A stretch of 35,194 nucleotides of DNA, from positions 1 to 35,194 of IMG/VR virus record IMGVR_UViG_3300032288_001247; one strand, 5' to 3'. The number at the start of each line of letters is the position of its first letter. The first letter of the stretch is position 1. The notes under the pieces were generated by a model. The model did no database searches. It was not told the origin of the DNA and saw nothing but the letters and a program-made list of their open reading frames with translations. A program made the translations under genes and the position numbers. The stretch is from a virus. Below are positions 33,929 to 35,194 of the stretch, in pieces.

Positions 33929-34893
33929 ACAGCTGCTAATTTTTTACTTTTTAGTTTTTGTTCCAATGTGATGAGATCATCTTGATTATCATCATCAGCA
34001 AGGTATTTCACAAGTGCTTCCTCATCTGCAGCCACCTCAAATTCACCTTCGTAAATCTTTCCATTTGGCTTCATTCTATAGACAGAATGAGTGAGTGCTT
34101 GTTTAACCAAATCTTTAATATGGAGTAAGTTTTCCTTCATGTCAGCAAACCTTCCGAATATTTCTACTGGATTCAAGCCTTGATACTTACCATTCTTGAA
34201 TTCTGTTTGCTTAAGAAGATTATCCACTTGATTGTATACAGCTTCTTCCTTAGTGTCTTCTGTAACAGGGAGTCCTAACAAACGTGCAACCTTTCTCTTC
34301 TTCTCTGGAGTCATTGCATCAAACTTAACAATAGCTTTATTGATAAGTTGTTTCTTCTTGAACATCACTGCATTCTCAATATCTTCATCAGCTACATAGA
34401 ACTGAGTGTCTGCTGGGTATTCACCACGCTCCCAAGCTTGATAGCTAGAAGCAATTGTAGGATGAACCCTAAGCCATGCAAATGCAAGTTCTTGAAGAGG
34501 AACAGCTAAATCGAAGAAGTTATCACCGTCAATTAGTTTCACAGGCTGTACATGCAATGTGTCATCTGTTGATGTAGCTAGTCCATAGTTCCAGAATTTA
34601 GAACGTGAACCAAGATCAATTCCTCCAAGAGCATCTTGAAGTTTTTGACGCAACTCTGTTACACGCTCAACCTCAATTTCCCTTTCAGTGGGATCTGAGA
34701 TTCTACGAATGTAAGCAGCGTTAGGATCAAGTCCTGTTCTATATTGACCATCAAGTTCCTTGTAAGGATATTTAAATACACCTGTTCCAGGTATCCTGGT
34801 CAATCCTCTGTTAGCTAGTCCGCTTTGCATTGTTTGCAGCTGTGAGCTGTTATACTCCTTTTTAATAGTGGAGATTTTTCCAACTTTACCCAT
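33925..34893 (-). CDS. Head-associated structural-cluster protein (322 aa)
   Basis: The reading frame is open further upstream to a TTG at 35100, but I start it at the ATG at 34893 (MGKVGKISTIKKEYNSSQLQ): the upstream extension is proline-rich, overlaps the end of the capsid gene and runs through strong hairpins, whereas the ATG follows GAAAATAAACTACAT, like other starts here. The protein is mainly helical and charged: EREIEVERVTELRQKLQDAL, a WNYGLATSTDDTLHVQPV strand region, LQELAFAWLRVHPTIASSYQ, and a basic KRKVARLLGLPVTEDTKEEA segment. No family function is recognised; its place immediately after the capsid gene suggests a capsid-vertex, scaffold or connector protein. Confidence 0.7.
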   Translation of the reverse strand: MGKVGKISTIKKEYNSSQLQTMQSGLANRGLTRIPGTGVFKYPYKELDGQYRTGLDPNAAYIRRISDPTEREIEVERVTELRQKLQDALGGIDLGSRSKFWNYGLATSTDDTLHVQPVKLIDGDNFFDLAVPLQELAFAWLRVHPTIASSYQAWERGEYPADTQFYVADEDIENAVMFKKKQLINKAIVKFDAMTPEKKRKVARLLGLPVTEDTKEEAVYNQVDNLLKQTEFKNGKYQGLNPVEIFGRFADMKENLLHIKDLVKQALTHSVYRMKPNGKIYEGEFEVAADEEALVKYLADDDNQDDLITLEQKLKSKKLAAV

Positions 34894-34920
34894 ATGTAGT
34901 TTATTTTCTTGGTTTGTTTG

Positions 34921-34976
34921 CAGATGGTTCCCATCGAAGGGAATGCGACTGGGAGACTCCCCAATCCATCCATCTG
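34921..34976 (-). other. Putative three-way-junction RNA
   Basis: Outer arms CAGATGG (34921-34927) and CCATCTG (34970-34976) are perfectly complementary. Inside, TTCCC (34928-34932)/GGGAA (34939-34943) and GGGA (34951-34954)/TCCC (34958-34961) form two further hairpins, giving a compact branched fold just before the start of the next gene. Confidence 0.5.
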
Positions 34977-34987
34977 TAGGTTGAGAT

Positions 34988-35017
34988 AGAGCCCCCGTTA
35001 GGAGGGGTGGGGGCTCT
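34988..35017 (-). other. Perfect 9-base GC-rich hairpin
   Basis: AGAGCCCCC (34988-34996) pairs with GGGGGCTCT (35009-35017) around a 12-base loop. It is very stable for this genome and is not followed by uridines on the minus strand. Confidence 0.75.
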
Positions 35018-35030
35018 TCTCGAATATAAG

Positions 35031-35070
35031 ACCCAGGCTGGGACAGTAGACGTAGGGAACTGTCCTGGGT
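35031..35070 (-). other. Bulged hairpin just after the capsid stop codon
   Basis: ACCCA/TGGGT (35031-35035 and 35066-35070) and GGACAGT/ACTGTCC (35041-35047 and 35059-35065) stack into a 12-base-pair stem with a five-base bulge. It starts eight bases after the stop codon of the probable capsid gene. Confidence 0.65.
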
Positions 35071-35077
35071 ACTGTTG

Positions 35078-35194
35078 TTAGAATTGTGGGATCTCTTCAA
35101 TCAACACTGTACGAGACAGGTCTTCAATGAATACATCACAACGGTCTTTCATCCAGATTTCGTATCCAGGGAATTTGTTAGCAGAGCTCATACC
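35078..35194 (-). CDS. C-terminal 38 residues of a probable major capsid protein (cut by window edge)
   Basis: Only the end is visible: MSSANKFPGYEIWMKDRC, then DVFIEDLSRTVLIEEIPQF and a TAA stop. Position is the main argument: in crAss-like genomes the capsid gene precedes a block of neck and tail genes such as those seen here. The fragment uses CGT for both arginines and mostly C-ending codons for Phe and Asp where a choice exists, which suits a highly expressed protein, and it is followed by the structured spacer. Sequence alone is too short to prove the identity; portal or another head protein is possible. Confidence 0.5.
   Translation of the reverse strand, partial: GMSSANKFPGYEIWMKDRCDVFIEDLSRTVLIEEIPQF

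Larger units (their letters stand above)
34894..35077 (-). ncRNA. GC-rich structured spacer between capsid and next gene (three hairpin elements)
   Basis: This 184-base gap is about 55% G+C over 34921-35070, far above the surrounding AT-rich DNA. Read on the minus strand it can form, in order, a bulged hairpin, a 9-base GC hairpin and a three-way junction, described separately. None is followed by a U-run, so these are not ordinary intrinsic terminators. They may stabilise the 3' end of capsid mRNA, direct processing, or be a regulatory or small RNA. Confidence 0.5.

Noticed and set aside
34921-34976. tRNA-like cloverleaf
   Set aside because: The branched fold has only two inner arms, no T-loop consensus and no CCA-proximal acceptor stem of seven pairs followed by a tail.
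34894-35100. N-terminal extension of the 322-residue protein to TTG at 35100 (391 residues)
   Set aside because: The extension overlaps the end of the capsid gene, is Pro/Ser-rich and runs through stable hairpins; the ATG at 34893 has the normal A/T-rich leader.
571-35194. TAG reassigned to glutamine, as in some crAss-like phages
   Set aside because: All large genes are complete under the standard code with no in-frame TAG. No complete gene here uses TAG as its sole stop, but that alone does not prove reassignment.

Overview
The window is a 35 kb block of a tailed-phage genome and looks like the virion (tail, connector and ejection) module of a crAss-like phage (order Crassvirales), so the host is probably a member of Bacteroidota. 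The identification rests on several signs read in the sequence. A 4206-residue protein carries the virion RNA polymerase signature (GSDFDIDKL, DxDxD at residues 3182-3186). A 1561-residue protein looks like the P22 gp10-like stabilization/muzzle protein. Next to it are a P22 gp4-like tail tubular/ring protein and a small IHF-like protein. All genes lie on the minus strand, DNA is AT-rich, starts are preceded by A/T-rich TAAATAAAT-like sequence rather than Shine-Dalgarno motifs, and every complete gene ends in TAA or TGA. The standard code fits; the large genes are intact without TAG reassignment.

Layout, in the direction of transcription (right to left). 35194-35078: end of a probable major capsid protein. 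35077-34894: a GC-rich, strongly structured spacer. 34893-31215: virion proteins of the head-neck region, including a probable connector protein, an abundant-looking 386-residue structural protein followed by a strong terminator, a conserved 185-residue protein and a newly recognised 47-residue zinc-ribbon protein. 31246-29273: an 88-residue protein and two tail-fibre/collar-type proteins, closed by a textbook intrinsic terminator. 29163-25681: a metallophosphoesterase, a connector protein, the IHF-like protein and the tail tubular protein. 25703-19491: the stabilization protein and two small proteins, one of which looks like the detached C-terminal domain of the stabilization protein. 19491-1: the ejection/transcription module, namely two large cargo-type proteins, the giant RNA polymerase polyprotein and the first 190 residues of another large protein with a zincin-like motif.

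How the parts fit: the neck and tail proteins form the channel, the fibre/collar proteins (joined by threonine-rich linkers) probably provide host contact, and the 1189-, 880- and 4206-residue proteins would be stored in the capsid or tail and injected, the polymerase then transcribing early genes. Five gene junctions use TAATG stop/start overlaps, suggesting coupled translation. Most interesting: the giant polymerase carries a zincin-like domain on each side of the catalytic core, one with the unusual HExxE; the stabilization protein appears split by threonine-linker genes; near-identical poly-Thr linkers occur in four genes; and a 184-base multi-hairpin RNA follows the capsid gene. No tRNA, CRISPR array, IS element or integrase was seen.
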